A stretch of DNA of 64,000 nucleotides, taken from positions 1-64,000 of the forward strand of contig NZ_VKKX01000022.1 in NCBI RefSeq assembly GCF_008271655.1. Reading direction: 5' to 3'. Source of the DNA: Gemmobacter caeruleus. GTDB lineage: Bacteria; Pseudomonadota; Alphaproteobacteria; Rhodobacterales; Rhodobacteraceae. How positions within the stretch are numbered: position 1 is the stretch's first letter; each line of letters opens with the position of its first letter. Below are positions 18,012 through 27,425 of this stretch, piece by piece. The position numbers and the translations under genes are program-made. The notes below the pieces were generated by a model, which was given only the letters and a program-made list of their open reading frames with translations, was not told the origin of the DNA and did no database searches.

Positions 18012-18185
18012 GCCTGAATGCAGGGGCAAGCCTGCCCCGCCGCGCGTGCAACCGACGCGCGGCAATCGTGCAGAAAATCCGCAGGCGGCAATTGTGACCA
18101 ATACAGCCCTGCCCCTTGCAGGCCCCCGCGATATGCTCCACAAAACCCAAGACAGACTGCGCCCGGTTTTCGGGCGCCTCAGGCC

Positions 18186-19172
18186 ATGGCGGACCCAATG
18201 CTCGACCAGATTGCAAAACCCAGCGAAGAAATCTCCGTGCGCGATGTGTTCGGCATCGACAGCGACATGAAGGTCAAGGGCTTTGCCGAACGGGGCGACC
18301 GCGTGCCCGAGATCGACCCGACCTACAAGTTCGACCCCGACACCACGCTCGCGATCCTTGCGGGGTTTGCCTATAACCGCCGGGTGATGATCCAGGGCTA
18401 TCACGGCACCGGCAAATCGACCCATATCGAACAGGTCGCCGCGCGGCTGAACTGGCCCTGCGTGCGGGTGAACCTCGACAGCCATATCAGCCGGATCGAC
18501 CTGATCGGCAAGGACGCGATCAAGCTTGAGGACGGCAAGCAGGTCACCAAGTTCCACGAAGGCATCCTGCCCTGGGCGCTCCGCAACCCCGTCGCCATCG
18601 TCTTCGACGAATACGATGCCGGCCGCGCCGATGTGATGTTCGTGATCCAGCGCGTGCTGGAACATGACGGCAAGCTGACGCTGCTCGACCAGAACGAGGT
18701 CATCACGCCCCACCCCTATTTCCGCCTGTTCGCCACCGCCAATACCGTGGGCCTGGGCGACACGACCGGGCTTTACCATGGCGTGCAGCAGATCAACCAG
18801 GCGCAGATGGACCGCTGGAGCCTGGTCGCCACGCTGAACTACCTGTCGCATGATGCCGAAGCCGCCATCGTGCTGGCCAAGAACGCGCATTACAACACCG
18901 AGAAGGGCCGCAAGATCATCAACCAGATGGTCACCGTCGCCGACCTGACCCGCACCGCCTTCATGAATGGTGACCTTTCGACCGTCATGTCGCCGCGCAC
19001 CGTGCTGAACTGGGCCCAGAACGCCGAGATCTTCCGCAATGTGGGCTATGCGTTCCGCCTGTCCTTCCTGAACAAATGCGACGAGCTGGAACGCCAGACC
19101 GTCGCCGAATTCTATCAGCGCTGCTTTGGTGAGGAACTGCCGGAAAGCGCCGCCTCGATGGCGATGAAGTGA
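18186..19172 (+). CDS. cobS: Cobaltochelatase subunit CobS
   Basis: A 328-residue AAA+ ATPase of the aerobic cobaltochelatase CobNST, which inserts cobalt into hydrogenobyrinic acid diamide during B12 synthesis. Walker A is [10 protein letters not shown] and Walker B is [10 protein letters not shown], with the sensor region at [11 protein letters not shown]. The start at 18186 gives the usual CobS length. It heads the cobS-cobT pair; CobN is not encoded in the window. A composite repeat pair separates it from cobT. Confidence 0.96.
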   Translation: MADPMLDQIAKPSEEISVRDVFGIDSDMKVKGFAERGDRVPEIDPTYKFDPDTTLAILAGFAYNRRVMIQGYHGTGKSTHIEQVAARLNWPCVRVNLDSHISRIDLIGKDAIKLEDGKQVTKFHEGILPWALRNPVAIVFDEYDAGRADVMFVIQRVLEHDGKLTLLDQNEVITPHPYFRLFATANTVGLGDTTGLYHGVQQINQAQMDRWSLVATLNYLSHDAEAAIVLAKNAHYNTEKGRKIINQMVTVADLTRTAFMNGDLSTVMSPRTVLNWAQNAEIFRNVGYAFRLSFLNKCDELERQTVAEFYQRCFGEELPESAASMAMK

Positions 19173-19181
19173 ACCGTCGCA

Positions 19182-19319
19182 GGGGGGCGCTCGCGCCCCC
19201 CTCGGCCTGCGGCCTCACCCCCCTGAGGATATTTGGAAACAGATGAAGACCCGGCGATCCGCGCCCCTTTCATCTGTTTGAAAATATCCTCGGGGGGTGC
19301 GGGGGGCAGACAGCCCCCC
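19182..19319. repeat. Composite intergenic repeat, tail-to-tail pair, between cobS and cobT
   Basis: The left unit has a hairpin (GGGGGGCG-CTCG-CGCCCCCC, 19182-19201), a GGCC-TGC-GGCC hairpin (19203-19213) and a conserved tail (GAGGATATTT, then ACAGATGAAG, 19225-19248). The right unit is inverted, with its tail at 19268-19291 and an outer hairpin (GGGGGGC-AGACA-GCCCCCC, 19301-19319). The two tails point at each other across 19 bp. The same layout recurs at 40354-40507. Confidence 0.85.
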
Positions 19320-19363
19320 GCCCTTGTCGGGGGGCGCACCACGAGACCCGGAGCGCGCGAGCG

Positions 19364-21235
19364 ATGACAAAGCCCACCGACAACCCCGCCGATCCGTTCA
19401 AGAAGGCCCTGGCCGAGGCCACCAAGACCATGGCCGACGACCCGGAGATGACGGTCACCTATTCGGTCGATCCGGCCGGCATGACCGCCGACGGGGTGCG
19501 TCTGCCGCAGGTCAGCCGCCGCATGACCCGCGACGAGGTGATGATGGCGCGCGGCACCGCCGATGCGCTGGCCTTGCGCCGGCGCCATCATGACGATGCG
19601 CTGGCGGCGAAATATGCCCCACCCGGCGGCCTCGCACGCGAGATCTATGAGGCGATGGAGACCGCCCGCGCCGAGGCGCTTGGCGCCCGGGCCATGCCGG
19701 GCACCGCGGTCAATATCGCGCACAAGCTGGGCCAGGAGGCCGAGCGCAAGGGTTATGGTCAGATCACCCAGGCCAGCGACGCGCCTTTGCCGGTGGCGGC
19801 GGGCTATCTGGTGCGGCATCTGGCGACCGGCCAGCCGCTGCCGCGCGCGGCCGAGAATGTGATGAACCTCTGGCGCGGTTTCATCGAGCAGCAGGCGGGC
19901 GGTTCGCTGGGCGATCTGGACGAGACGCTGGCCGATCAGGCCGCCTTCGCGCGGCTGGCGCGCAAGGTGATCGCCGATCTGGGCTATGGCGATCAGCTGG
20001 GCGACGACCCGGATGCCGAGGACGAGGATCAGGAGGCCGAGGATCAGGCCGAGGCCGACGAGAACCCCGACAGCCAGGGCGAGGAGCAGTCGGAGCAGGA
20101 CGAGGAGGCCGAGGCCGATCCCGAGCGCAGCCAGGATCAGAGCCAGGACCAGAGCGAGGCTCAGGTCTCCATGCAGGACGATGCCGACATGGAGCAGTCG
20201 GAGGAGGCCGAGCTGCCCGAGGGCGAAGCCCCGCTGGAGCCGCCCCCGCCCGCGCCCTATTCCGATGCCGATCCGAATTACTCCGTTTACACCACGGATT
20301 TCGATGAGGAAATTCGCGCCGAAGACCTGGCGGAGCCGGCCGAGCTGGAACGCCTGCGCGCCTATCTCGACCAGCAGCTTGAGCCGCTGAAAGGCGCGGT
20401 CAGCCGCTTGGCGAACAAGTTGCAGCGCCGGCTTCAGGCGCAACAGAACCGGTCCTGGCTGTTCGATCTGGAAGAAGGCACGCTGGATGCGGGACGCCTG
20501 GCGCGGGTCGTGGCAAATCCGACCACGCCGCTGTCCTTCAAGCAGGAAAAGGATACCGAGTTCCGCGATACCTGCGTGACGCTGCTTCTGGACAATTCCG
20601 GGTCGATGCGCGGGCGGCCGATCTCGATCGCGGCGATCTGTGCCGATGTGCTGGCGCGCACGCTGGAGCGGTGCAATGTGAAGGTGGAAATCCTCGGCTT
20701 CACCACCCGCGCCTGGAAGGGCGGTCAGAGCCGCGAGCGTTGGCTCGCCTCGGGGCGGCCGCAGCAGCCCGGGCGGCTGAATGACCTGCGTCACATCATC
20801 TACAAGGGCGCCGATGCGCCCTGGCGCCGGGCGCGGCCCAATCTGGGTCTGATGATGAAGGAAGGTCTGCTGAAGGAAAACATCGACGGCGAGGCGCTGG
20901 AATGGGCGCATCGGCGGATGGCGGCGCGGAAAGAGGCGCGCAAGATCCTGATGGTGATTTCGGATGGTGCGCCGGTCGATGACAGCACGCTGTCGGTCAA
21001 CCCCGCGAATTATCTGGAAAAGCACCTGCGCGACGTGATCGCCATGGTCGAAAAGCGCAAGATGGTGGAGCTGATCGCCATCGGCATCGGCCATGACGTG
21101 ACGCGCTATTACCAGCGCGCGGTGACCATTACCGATGTCGAACAGCTGGCGGGCGCGATGACCGAGCAACTGGCGAGCCTGTTCGAATCCGATCCGCGCA
21201 AGCGGGCCCGGGGGCTGATGCGGAAGGCGGGGTAA
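19364..21235 (+). CDS. cobT: Cobaltochelatase subunit CobT
   Basis: A 623-residue partner of CobS. The N-terminal half is helical. A very acidic Asp/Glu/Gln-rich linker spans about residues 210-300. The C-terminal von Willebrand A domain carries the MIDAS motif [11 protein letters not shown] near residue 405. Together with CobS it forms the ATPase ring that activates CobN. The ATG at 19364 follows a GAGCG sequence. The stop codon is followed at once by a repeat hairpin (21236-21253), which may terminate the transcript. Confidence 0.96.
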   Translation: MTKPTDNPADPFKKALAEATKTMADDPEMTVTYSVDPAGMTADGVRLPQVSRRMTRDEVMMARGTADALALRRRHHDDALAAKYAPPGGLAREIYEAMETARAEALGARAMPGTAVNIAHKLGQEAERKGYGQITQASDAPLPVAAGYLVRHLATGQPLPRAAENVMNLWRGFIEQQAGGSLGDLDETLADQAAFARLARKVIADLGYGDQLGDDPDAEDEDQEAEDQAEADENPDSQGEEQSEQDEEAEADPERSQDQSQDQSEAQVSMQDDADMEQSEEAELPEGEAPLEPPPPAPYSDADPNYSVYTTDFDEEIRAEDLAEPAELERLRAYLDQQLEPLKGAVSRLANKLQRRLQAQQNRSWLFDLEEGTLDAGRLARVVANPTTPLSFKQEKDTEFRDTCVTLLLDNSGSMRGRPISIAAICADVLARTLERCNVKVEILGFTTRAWKGGQSRERWLASGRPQQPGRLNDLRHIIYKGADAPWRRARPNLGLMMKEGLLKENIDGEALEWAHRRMAARKEARKILMVISDGAPVDDSTLSVNPANYLEKHLRDVIAMVEKRKMVELIAIGIGHDVTRYYQRAVTITDVEQLAGAMTEQLASLFESDPRKRARGLMRKAG

Positions 21236-21305
21236 GGGGGCGCTCGCGCCCCCTCTGGGCCTGTCGGCCCATTCACCCCCTGAGGATATTTTTGAACAGA
21301 TGAAG
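21236..21305 (+). repeat. Intergenic repeat unit between cobT and aminopeptidase P gene
   Basis: A complete single unit of 70 bp: hairpin GGGGGCG-CTCG-CGCCCCC (21236-21253) starting right after the cobT stop, a second hairpin GGGCC-TGTC-GGCCC, then the tail GAGGATATTT...ACAGATGAAG (21282-21305). The tail ends nine bases before the next start codon, and its final AAG plus GGG forms that gene's ribosome-binding site. Confidence 0.88.
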
Positions 21306-21313
21306 GGGTTGCG

Positions 21314-23110
21314 GTGTTTCAGACATTCACCACCACATCCGATCCGTCGCAGGGTGCGGCACGGCTGACGGCGCTGCGGGCGCGGCTGGCGGCCGAGGGC
21401 CTGGCGGGGTTTCTGGTGCCGCGCGCCGATGCGCATCAGGGCGAATATGTCGCGCCGCGGGACGAGCGTCTGGCTTGGCTTACCGGCTTTACCGGCTCGG
21501 CCGGGTTTGCGGTGGTCTTGCCGGCGGTGGCGGGGGTCTTTGTCGATGGGCGCTACCGGATCCAGCTGCGCGAGCAGGTCGATCTGGCGGCCTTTGCGCC
21601 GGTGGACTGGCCCGAGACGCTGCCCGGGCCCTGGATCAGCGCGCATCTGGCGGCGGGGGAGCTGGGCTTTGACCCCTGGCTGCACAGCGCGGAGGAGATC
21701 GCGCGGCTGGAGGCGGATCTGACGGGCAGCGCGGTGACGCTGCGCCCCTGCCCCAACATGATCGACGCGATCTGGCCCGATCAGCCGGCGCCGCCGCTGG
21801 GGCGGGCTTTTGTCCATCCCGATGCGCTGGCCGGGGCGACCAGTCTGGAAAAGCGCGACCGGCTGGCTGCGGAATTGCGCGCCGCGGGGCAGAAGGCCGC
21901 GGTGATCACGCTGCCGGATTCGATCTGCTGGCTGCTGAACATCCGGGGTGCGGATGTGCCGCGCAACCCGGTGCTGCATGGTTTCGCCATTCTGCATGAC
22001 GATGCGCGGGTCACGCTTTATGCCGATCCCGCCAAGTTTGACGAGGCGGTGCGCGCGCATCTTGGGGCGCATGTGACGCTGCGCCCGCCTTCGGCCCTGG
22101 TGCCGGCGCTGCATTCGCTGACCGGCCCGGTGCGGGTGGACCGCACCAGCGCGCCGCTGGCCATCGCGCAGGAGCTGGAGGAGGCGGGCGTCGCGATGGT
22201 CTGGGGCGACGATCCCTGCCGGATGCCCAAGGCCTGCAAGAACGCGGCCGAAATCGCGGGCACCCGCGCGGCGCATCTGCGCGACGGGGCGGCGGTCGTG
22301 CGCTTTCTGCATTGGCTGGACGAGACCGCACCGCAGGGCGGGTTGACCGAGATCGCGGTGGTCCGGGCGCTGGAGGGGTTTCGCCGCGAGACCAATGCGC
22401 TGCATGATATCAGCTTTGACACGATCAGCGGCGCGGGGCCGAATGGGGCGATCATCCATTACCGCGTGACCGAGGCGACCGACCGCGCCGTCAGGCCGGG
22501 CGAATTGCTGCTGGTGGATAGCGGGGCGCAATATCAGGACGGCACGACCGACATCACCCGCACCATGCCGATCGGCCCGGCGGGGGCGGAGGAGCGCGCC
22601 TGCTATACCCGGGTCTTGCAGGGATTGGTGGCCATCAGCCGGCTGCGCTTTCCGCGCGGGGTGGCGGGGCGCGATCTGGATGCGCTGGCGCGGGCGGCCT
22701 TGTGGATGGCGGGGCAGGATTACGATCACGGCACAGGGCATGGTGTCGGCGCCTTCCTGTCGGTGCATGAGGGGCCGCAGCGCCTGTCACGGCTGTCGGA
22801 GGTGCCGCTGCGGGCGGGGATGATCCTGTCGAACGAGCCGGGCTATTACCGGCCGGGCGCCTTTGGCATCCGGCTGGAGAACCTGATCGTGGTCGAGGAG
22901 GCGCCGCCCCTGGGCGACAACCGGCCGCAATTCCGGTTCGAGACCCTGACCTTCGTGCCCTTTGACCGGCGGCTGATCGACCTCGCGCAACTGGCGCCGG
23001 GCGAGCGGGCCTGGCTCGATGCCTATCACGCCGAGGTTCTGGCGAAGATCGGGCAGCGGGTCGAGGGCGCGGTTCTGGACTGGTTGCGGGCGGCCTGCGC
23101 GCCGCTGTGA
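21314..23110 (+). CDS. Aminopeptidase P family protein (Xaa-Pro aminopeptidase)
   Basis: A 598-residue metallopeptidase of the long, eukaryote-like aminopeptidase P form. Two creatinase-type N-terminal domains (about 1-300) precede the pita-bread M24B catalytic domain. Metal ligands are visible in LLVDSGAQYQDGTTDITRT, HGTGHGVGAFLSVHEGP and LSNEPGYY, with a final glutamate in GIRLENL. It removes N-terminal residues before proline. The start is GTG at 21314, with AAGGGG seven bases upstream supplied by the end of the repeat unit. No other in-frame start has better support. Confidence 0.93.
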   Translation: MFQTFTTTSDPSQGAARLTALRARLAAEGLAGFLVPRADAHQGEYVAPRDERLAWLTGFTGSAGFAVVLPAVAGVFVDGRYRIQLREQVDLAAFAPVDWPETLPGPWISAHLAAGELGFDPWLHSAEEIARLEADLTGSAVTLRPCPNMIDAIWPDQPAPPLGRAFVHPDALAGATSLEKRDRLAAELRAAGQKAAVITLPDSICWLLNIRGADVPRNPVLHGFAILHDDARVTLYADPAKFDEAVRAHLGAHVTLRPPSALVPALHSLTGPVRVDRTSAPLAIAQELEEAGVAMVWGDDPCRMPKACKNAAEIAGTRAAHLRDGAAVVRFLHWLDETAPQGGLTEIAVVRALEGFRRETNALHDISFDTISGAGPNGAIIHYRVTEATDRAVRPGELLLVDSGAQYQDGTTDITRTMPIGPAGAEERACYTRVLQGLVAISRLRFPRGVAGRDLDALARAALWMAGQDYDHGTGHGVGAFLSVHEGPQRLSRLSEVPLRAGMILSNEPGYYRPGAFGIRLENLIVVEEAPPLGDNRPQFRFETLTFVPFDRRLIDLAQLAPGERAWLDAYHAEVLAKIGQRVEGAVLDWLRAACAPL

Positions 23111-23136
23111 CAGCCGCGCAAGCGGTGCCGGATCAA

Positions 23137-23206
23137 GGGGGCGCTCGCGCCCCCTCTGGGCCTGGCGGCCCATTCACCCCCGAGGATATTTGAAAACAGA
23201 TGAAAG
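23137..23206 (+). repeat. Intergenic repeat unit between aminopeptidase P and cyclo-ligase genes
   Basis: A 70-bp unit between convergent genes: hairpin GGGGGCG-CTCG-CGCCCCC (23137-23154), hairpin GGGCC-TGGC-GGCCC, and a tail GAGGATATTT...ACAGATGAAAG (23182-23206). The tail ends 7 bp from the stop codon of the minus-strand gene. Confidence 0.88.
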
Positions 23207-23213
23207 GGCGGCG

Positions 23214-23765
23214 TCAGGCGAAGTGCAGGACGCCGGTTTCGGTGACGATGGCGTCAAGCCGCTGATCCACCGCCTCGATCGGCACTTCGGGCAGTTCCTG
23301 CGCGGTGAAGGCAAAGCCGATGGCGAGCGTGGGGCGGCGGGCGCGCAGCCCTTCAAGCGTGCGGTCGTAGAAGCCGCCGCCATAGCCCAGCCGGTAGCCG
23401 CGCCGATCCCAGGCGACCAGCGGCACGATCACGATCTCGGGCTCGATCCAGGCGCCTTCGGCCGGGATGCGGGCGCCGAAGGCGCCGTCGATCAGGGCGC
23501 AGCCCGGGGTCCATTCGCGGAATTTCAGCGGCAGACCCGCGCCCTGGATCACCGGCACGCAGACCGGGCCGGGATGGGCGGCCATCGCCTCTTGCGGGTC
23601 GATCTCGGTCCGCATGGCCATGTAGCCGGCCAGCGGGCGGGCGCCTTGCGGGGCGATCAGATCGGCGAGGATCGCCGCCGCCTGCCCCTGCCCCCGGTCG
23701 AAGGCCGCCTTGCGCGCCACGAAGGCCGCCTTGCGCGCCGCCGCCTTTTCGTCATGGATCGTCAT
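23214..23765 (-). CDS. 5-formyltetrahydrofolate cyclo-ligase
   Basis: A 183-residue enzyme that converts 5-formyl-THF to 5,10-methenyl-THF with ATP. The family block LVAWDRRGYRLGYGGGFYDRTL is intact, and the N-terminal K/R-rich helix (ARKAAFVARKAAF) is typical. The ATG at 23765 overlaps the stop of mgtE (ATGA); a GTG one codon earlier is less likely. The overlap makes it co-transcribed with mgtE, although no functional link is obvious. A repeat unit lies at its 3' end. Confidence 0.92.
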   Translation of the reverse strand: MTIHDEKAAARKAAFVARKAAFDRGQGQAAAILADLIAPQGARPLAGYMAMRTEIDPQEAMAAHPGPVCVPVIQGAGLPLKFREWTPGCALIDGAFGARIPAEGAWIEPEIVIVPLVAWDRRGYRLGYGGGFYDRTLEGLRARRPTLAIGFAFTAQELPEVPIEAVDQRLDAIVTETGVLHFA

Positions 23766-25141
23766 CACAGAAGCACCACCGTCGCGAGGCCGAGAAAGGC
23801 GAAGAAGCCGAAGACATCCGTCATGGTCGTAACGAATGTGCCCGAGGACAATGCCGGATCAAATCCCATCCGGTCGAGCAAAAGCGGCACCACGACGCCC
23901 GCCAGCGCCGCGATCAGCAGATTGACGATCAGCGCGGCGCCCAGCACCGCCCCCAGCAAGGGCATGCCGAACAGGCCCCAGCCCACGGCGCCCATGATCA
24001 GCGCGAAGACCACGCCGTTGATCAGCCCCACCCCCGCCTCGCGGCGCACCACGCGCAGGGCGTTCTGTTCGGTCAGGTCGCGGGTGGCCAGCGCCCGCAC
24101 CGCCACGGTGAGCGATTGCGTCCCCGCATTGCCGCCCATCGAGGCGACGATGGGCATCAGCGCCGCCAGCGCCACCAGCGCGGAAATCGTGCCCTCGAAC
24201 AACGAGATGACGAAGGCCGCCAGATTGGCGGTGACGAGGTTGACCAGCAGCCAGGGCAGCCGCCCCTTCACCGTATCGACCACCCCGTCGGAAATGGAGC
24301 TTTCATCGCCCACGCCGGCGAGGCGCAGCATGTCTTCCTCATGTTCCTCGTCCAGCACGTTCATCGCGTCATCAATGGTGATGACGCCGACAAGGCGGCC
24401 GTTCTCATCCACCACCGGGCAGGAAATCAGGTGATACTGGTTGAAGATATAGGCGACATCGGATTCCTCGTCGGTCGCCTCGACCGTGCGAAAGCTGTCT
24501 TCGACGATGTCGCGCAACTGGATCGCCCGGCGCGAGGACAACAGCCGCCCCAGCGTGACATAGCCCTTGGGGCGCATGCGCGGGTCGATCAGGATCACAT
24601 GATAGAACTGGTCGGGCAGATGATCGGCACCGCGCAGGAAGTCGATTGTTTCGCCCACCGTCCAGTGTTCGGGCGCAACCACCACCTCGCGCTGCATCAG
24701 ACGGCCGGCGGAATATTCCGGGTAGCTCAGCGCGCGTTCGACGGCGACGCGGTCGGCATCCTCCAGCGCGTCAAGGATGCGCTCCTGCTGCGGCGCCTCC
24801 AGATCCTCGAGAATGTCCACCACATCGTCGGTGTCCAGCTCGCGCACGGCCTCGGCCACCACATCCTGCGGCAGGGCCTCGATCACCTCCTCGCGGATCG
24901 ATTCGTCGATTTCCGACAGGATGTCGCCGTCGATCTCGCGCGCATAGAGCGCCAGGAAATCGCGTCGCTCGGCCGGGCCGATCTGTTCCAGCAGGTCGGC
25001 GATGTCGGCAGCGTGCAGCGGTTCGGCCAGTTCGCGCAGGCGCGCGCCGTCTCCGGCCTCCACCGCCTCCAGAATCGACGCGACCCGGCGGGGGTCGAGC
25101 GCCTCCTCCTCCTGCTCCAACGCTGCCTGGGTTTCGCTCAT
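23765..25141 (-). CDS. mgtE: Magnesium transporter MgtE
   Basis: A 458-residue Mg2+ channel. The acidic N domain (about 1-130) includes LHAADIADLLEQI and DTDDVVDILEDL repeats. Two CBS domains follow (about 140-260, with DENGRLVGVITIDD), then five membrane helices from about residue 285, with the selectivity segment SMGGNAGTQSLTV. N and CBS domains gate the pore by sensing cytosolic Mg2+. I saw no magnesium riboswitch-like structure in the 122 bp upstream. It is divergent from the guanine deaminase gene. Confidence 0.95.
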   Translation of the reverse strand: MSETQAALEQEEEALDPRRVASILEAVEAGDGARLRELAEPLHAADIADLLEQIGPAERRDFLALYAREIDGDILSEIDESIREEVIEALPQDVVAEAVRELDTDDVVDILEDLEAPQQERILDALEDADRVAVERALSYPEYSAGRLMQREVVVAPEHWTVGETIDFLRGADHLPDQFYHVILIDPRMRPKGYVTLGRLLSSRRAIQLRDIVEDSFRTVEATDEESDVAYIFNQYHLISCPVVDENGRLVGVITIDDAMNVLDEEHEEDMLRLAGVGDESSISDGVVDTVKGRLPWLLVNLVTANLAAFVISLFEGTISALVALAALMPIVASMGGNAGTQSLTVAVRALATRDLTEQNALRVVRREAGVGLINGVVFALIMGAVGWGLFGMPLLGAVLGAALIVNLLIAALAGVVVPLLLDRMGFDPALSSGTFVTTMTDVFGFFAFLGLATVVLL

Positions 25142-25263
25142 TCCGCCTCCGAACCGATTGCGGCGACCTTATGCGAAGCAGTTTCAAAGAAACAGGGTGA
25201 AGCGGGAAATTTACGGATCGCTGCCAGAAGGATAGTCTCTGCGGGTTTGCAAGGGGAATGCCG

Positions 25264-26541
25264 ATGACCGATCTTCTGCTGGGCCGGGTGCTGTCTTTCA
25301 CCGCCGATCCGTTCACGGCCGGCCCCGAGGCCGCGCGGCTGGACGAGGCGGTGGTGATCGCAGAGGGCCGCATCGTGGCGACCGGCACGGCCGAGGCGCT
25401 GCGCCGCGCCCATCCGCAGGCCCGCGTCACCGATTACGGCGGGCGGCTGATCTCGGCCGGGTTCATCGACGCGCATGTGCATTACCCGCAGACCGCCATC
25501 ATCGCGAGCTGGGGCAAGCGGCTGATCGACTGGCTGAACACCTATACCTTCCCCGAGGAGATGCGCTTTGCCGACCCCGCCTATGCCGCGACCATCGCCG
25601 CGCGCTATCTGGATCTGACGCGGGCGCAGGGCACGACCTCGGTCTGTTCCTATGCGACGATTCACCCGGCCTCGGTCGATGCGCTGATGGCGGCGGCGCA
25701 GGCGCGGGGGCAGCGGATCTGGACCGGCAAGACCTGCATGGACCGCAACGCCCCCGAGGGGCTGCGCGACACGGCGCAATCGGCCCATGACGACAGCGCG
25801 GCGCTTCTGGCGAAATGGCATGGGGTGGACAGGCTTTCCTATGTGATCACGCCGCGCTTTTCGCCCACCTCGACCCCCGAACAGCTGGAGGCGCTTGGCG
25901 CGCTCTGGGCGGCGAACCCGTCCTGTCTGATGCAGACGCATCTGAGCGAACAGACCGACGAAATCGCCTGGGTCAAGGGCCTGTTCCCGCAGGCGCGCGA
26001 CTATCTAGATACCTATGAACAGTTCGGTCTGCTGGGGCGCGGCGGGCTTTATGGCCATGCGATCCATCTGGAGCCGCGCGAGAAGGACCGCCTGCGCGAG
26101 GTGGATGCAAGCCTGATCCATTGCCCGACCTCCAACACCTTCATCGGGTCGGGCCTGTTCGACATGGGCGGGCTGAAGGCGGCGGGGCAGCGGATCGGGC
26201 TGGCCACCGATACCGGGGGCGGGTCGTCGTTTTCGATGCTGCGCACCATGGCCGCCGCCTATGAGGTGGGCCAGCTGCGGGGCCGGCCGCTGCATCCCGC
26301 CGAATTGTGGTGGCTGGCGACGCTGGGTTCGGCGCAAAGCCTGCATGCCGATCACCTGATCGGCAATATCGCCCCGGGGATGGAGGCCGATCTGGTGGTG
26401 ATCGACCTCGCCTCCACACCCGCCATCGCCCAGGCCAGCGCCCGCGCCGAAACCCTGTGGGAGGCGCTGTTTCCCACGATCATGATGGGCGACGACCGCG
26501 CCATCCACGCGGTCTGGATCGCGGGCCAGCCCGCCGGCTGA
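25264..26541 (+). CDS. guaD: Guanine deaminase
   Basis: A 425-residue amidohydrolase that deaminates guanine to xanthine. Metal and active-site motifs are FIDAHVHYPQ, MQTHLSEQTDEI, GHAIHLEPREKDR and ATDTGGGSSFSM. The loop LIHCPTSNTFIGSGLF, typical of guanine deaminase, distinguishes it from other members of the superfamily. The second ATG (25264) is preferred to that at 25258 because AAGGGGA sits at the right distance. It is a single gene; the nearby 8-oxoguanine deaminase (36285-37637) is a second, distinct purine deaminase. Confidence 0.93.
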   Translation: MTDLLLGRVLSFTADPFTAGPEAARLDEAVVIAEGRIVATGTAEALRRAHPQARVTDYGGRLISAGFIDAHVHYPQTAIIASWGKRLIDWLNTYTFPEEMRFADPAYAATIAARYLDLTRAQGTTSVCSYATIHPASVDALMAAAQARGQRIWTGKTCMDRNAPEGLRDTAQSAHDDSAALLAKWHGVDRLSYVITPRFSPTSTPEQLEALGALWAANPSCLMQTHLSEQTDEIAWVKGLFPQARDYLDTYEQFGLLGRGGLYGHAIHLEPREKDRLREVDASLIHCPTSNTFIGSGLFDMGGLKAAGQRIGLATDTGGGSSFSMLRTMAAAYEVGQLRGRPLHPAELWWLATLGSAQSLHADHLIGNIAPGMEADLVVIDLASTPAIAQASARAETLWEALFPTIMMGDDRAIHAVWIAGQPAG

Positions 26542-26615
26542 GCGCGACGGCGCGGCAGGATCAAGGGGTGGATCGCCCCGCTTCAGCCCCCTTGACCGGA
26601 CGCGGGCGACTATCG

Positions 26616-27425
26616 TCAGGACCGACCACCGGATACCGGCGAACCCTGCTCGCCGGCGGCCAGTAGCCCCGCCAGTTCCGCCACCCGTGCCGCGTTGGAT
26701 GGGGCGCGGCGGCCATCCTGCATCCACAGGCTGTTCTCGAAACCGATCCGCGCCTTGCCCCCGGCACGGCAGGCCGCCAGCAGACAGGCGGTTTCGGCCG
26801 GGCCAAAGGCGCAGACTGCCCAATCGGCGGACAGTCCCGCCGCGCGCTGCCGCGCCAGCCGCGGTGCCAGATCGGCGGGGGTGGCGGAATCGCCACTGGC
26901 ATAGGCGCCCAGCACATGCAGGATCTGCACACGGCCCGCCGGGATCGTGCCCGCCGCAAGCAGCGCGGCCAGGTGGTCCACCTCTTGCGGCGCATAAAGG
27001 ATATGCTGCACCGCCACGCCCGCCTCGGCGCAATCGTGAAAGAAGGCGCGGGTCAACCGGGTATCAGGCTCTTGCGTGATTTCGCGCAGCGCGACCGAAA
27101 CCATGGCCGGGCGCAGCGCCCTGACCAGCGCGCGCTGCGCGGCGGGGTCATAGCGGCCCACGGATTCGGTCGTGATCTGCACCGCCATCGCCGGCACGAC
27201 CCGCGCCAGTTCGGCCTGCAATTCGGCGTAAAGCCCGGCATCCAGCACATGCTGCCCGGCCGCGTCCCGCACATGGGCATGAATGCCCCCTGCCCCTGCC
27301 GCAAAGCAGGCGGCGGCGCAGGCCACGATTTCGGGGATGGTGACCGGCAGGGCCGGATGATCCGCCTTGCCGCGCCGCGCGCCATTCGGGGCGACCATGA
27401 TCCTGGGCAGGTCGGGCAAGGTCAT
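26616..27425 (-). CDS. BKACE family (beta-keto acid cleavage enzyme, DUF849)
   Basis: A 269-residue TIM-barrel enzyme of the family founded on 3-keto-5-aminohexanoate cleavage enzyme. Zinc ligands are in GIHAHVRD and the later glutamate in RIGFENSLW. The family condenses a beta-keto acid with acetyl-CoA to yield acetoacetate and a new acyl-CoA. It is shorter than the second BKACE here (304 residues) and only distantly similar, so the substrates probably differ. Its ATG overlaps the stop of the class III aminotransferase gene, which suggests that the aminotransferase makes its beta-keto substrate. Confidence 0.85.
   Translation of the reverse strand: MTLPDLPRIMVAPNGARRGKADHPALPVTIPEIVACAAACFAAGAGGIHAHVRDAAGQHVLDAGLYAELQAELARVVPAMAVQITTESVGRYDPAAQRALVRALRPAMVSVALREITQEPDTRLTRAFFHDCAEAGVAVQHILYAPQEVDHLAALLAAGTIPAGRVQILHVLGAYASGDSATPADLAPRLARQRAAGLSADWAVCAFGPAETACLLAACRAGGKARIGFENSLWMQDGRRAPSNAARVAELAGLLAAGEQGSPVSGGRS

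Noticed and set aside
18012-18185. Possible cobalamin riboswitch upstream of cobS
   Set aside because: No B12-box-like sequence or matching stems were seen in the short intergenic region.
17589-18890. Long minus-strand version of the small membrane protein, extending through cobS
   Set aside because: The upstream part is antisense to cobS. Only the hydrophobic 140-residue end looks like a gene.
19115-22768. A very long open frame (over 1,200 codons) on the minus strand opposite cobT and the aminopeptidase P gene
   Set aside because: Its translation is arginine-, histidine- and glycine-rich with no family motif, and it runs antisense to two unmistakable genes. Long shadow frames are usual in GC-rich DNA.
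25142-25263. Possible magnesium riboswitch upstream of mgtE
   Set aside because: The leader is only about 120 bp and shared with a divergent gene, and I could not find the paired helices of the ykoK (M-box) motif.
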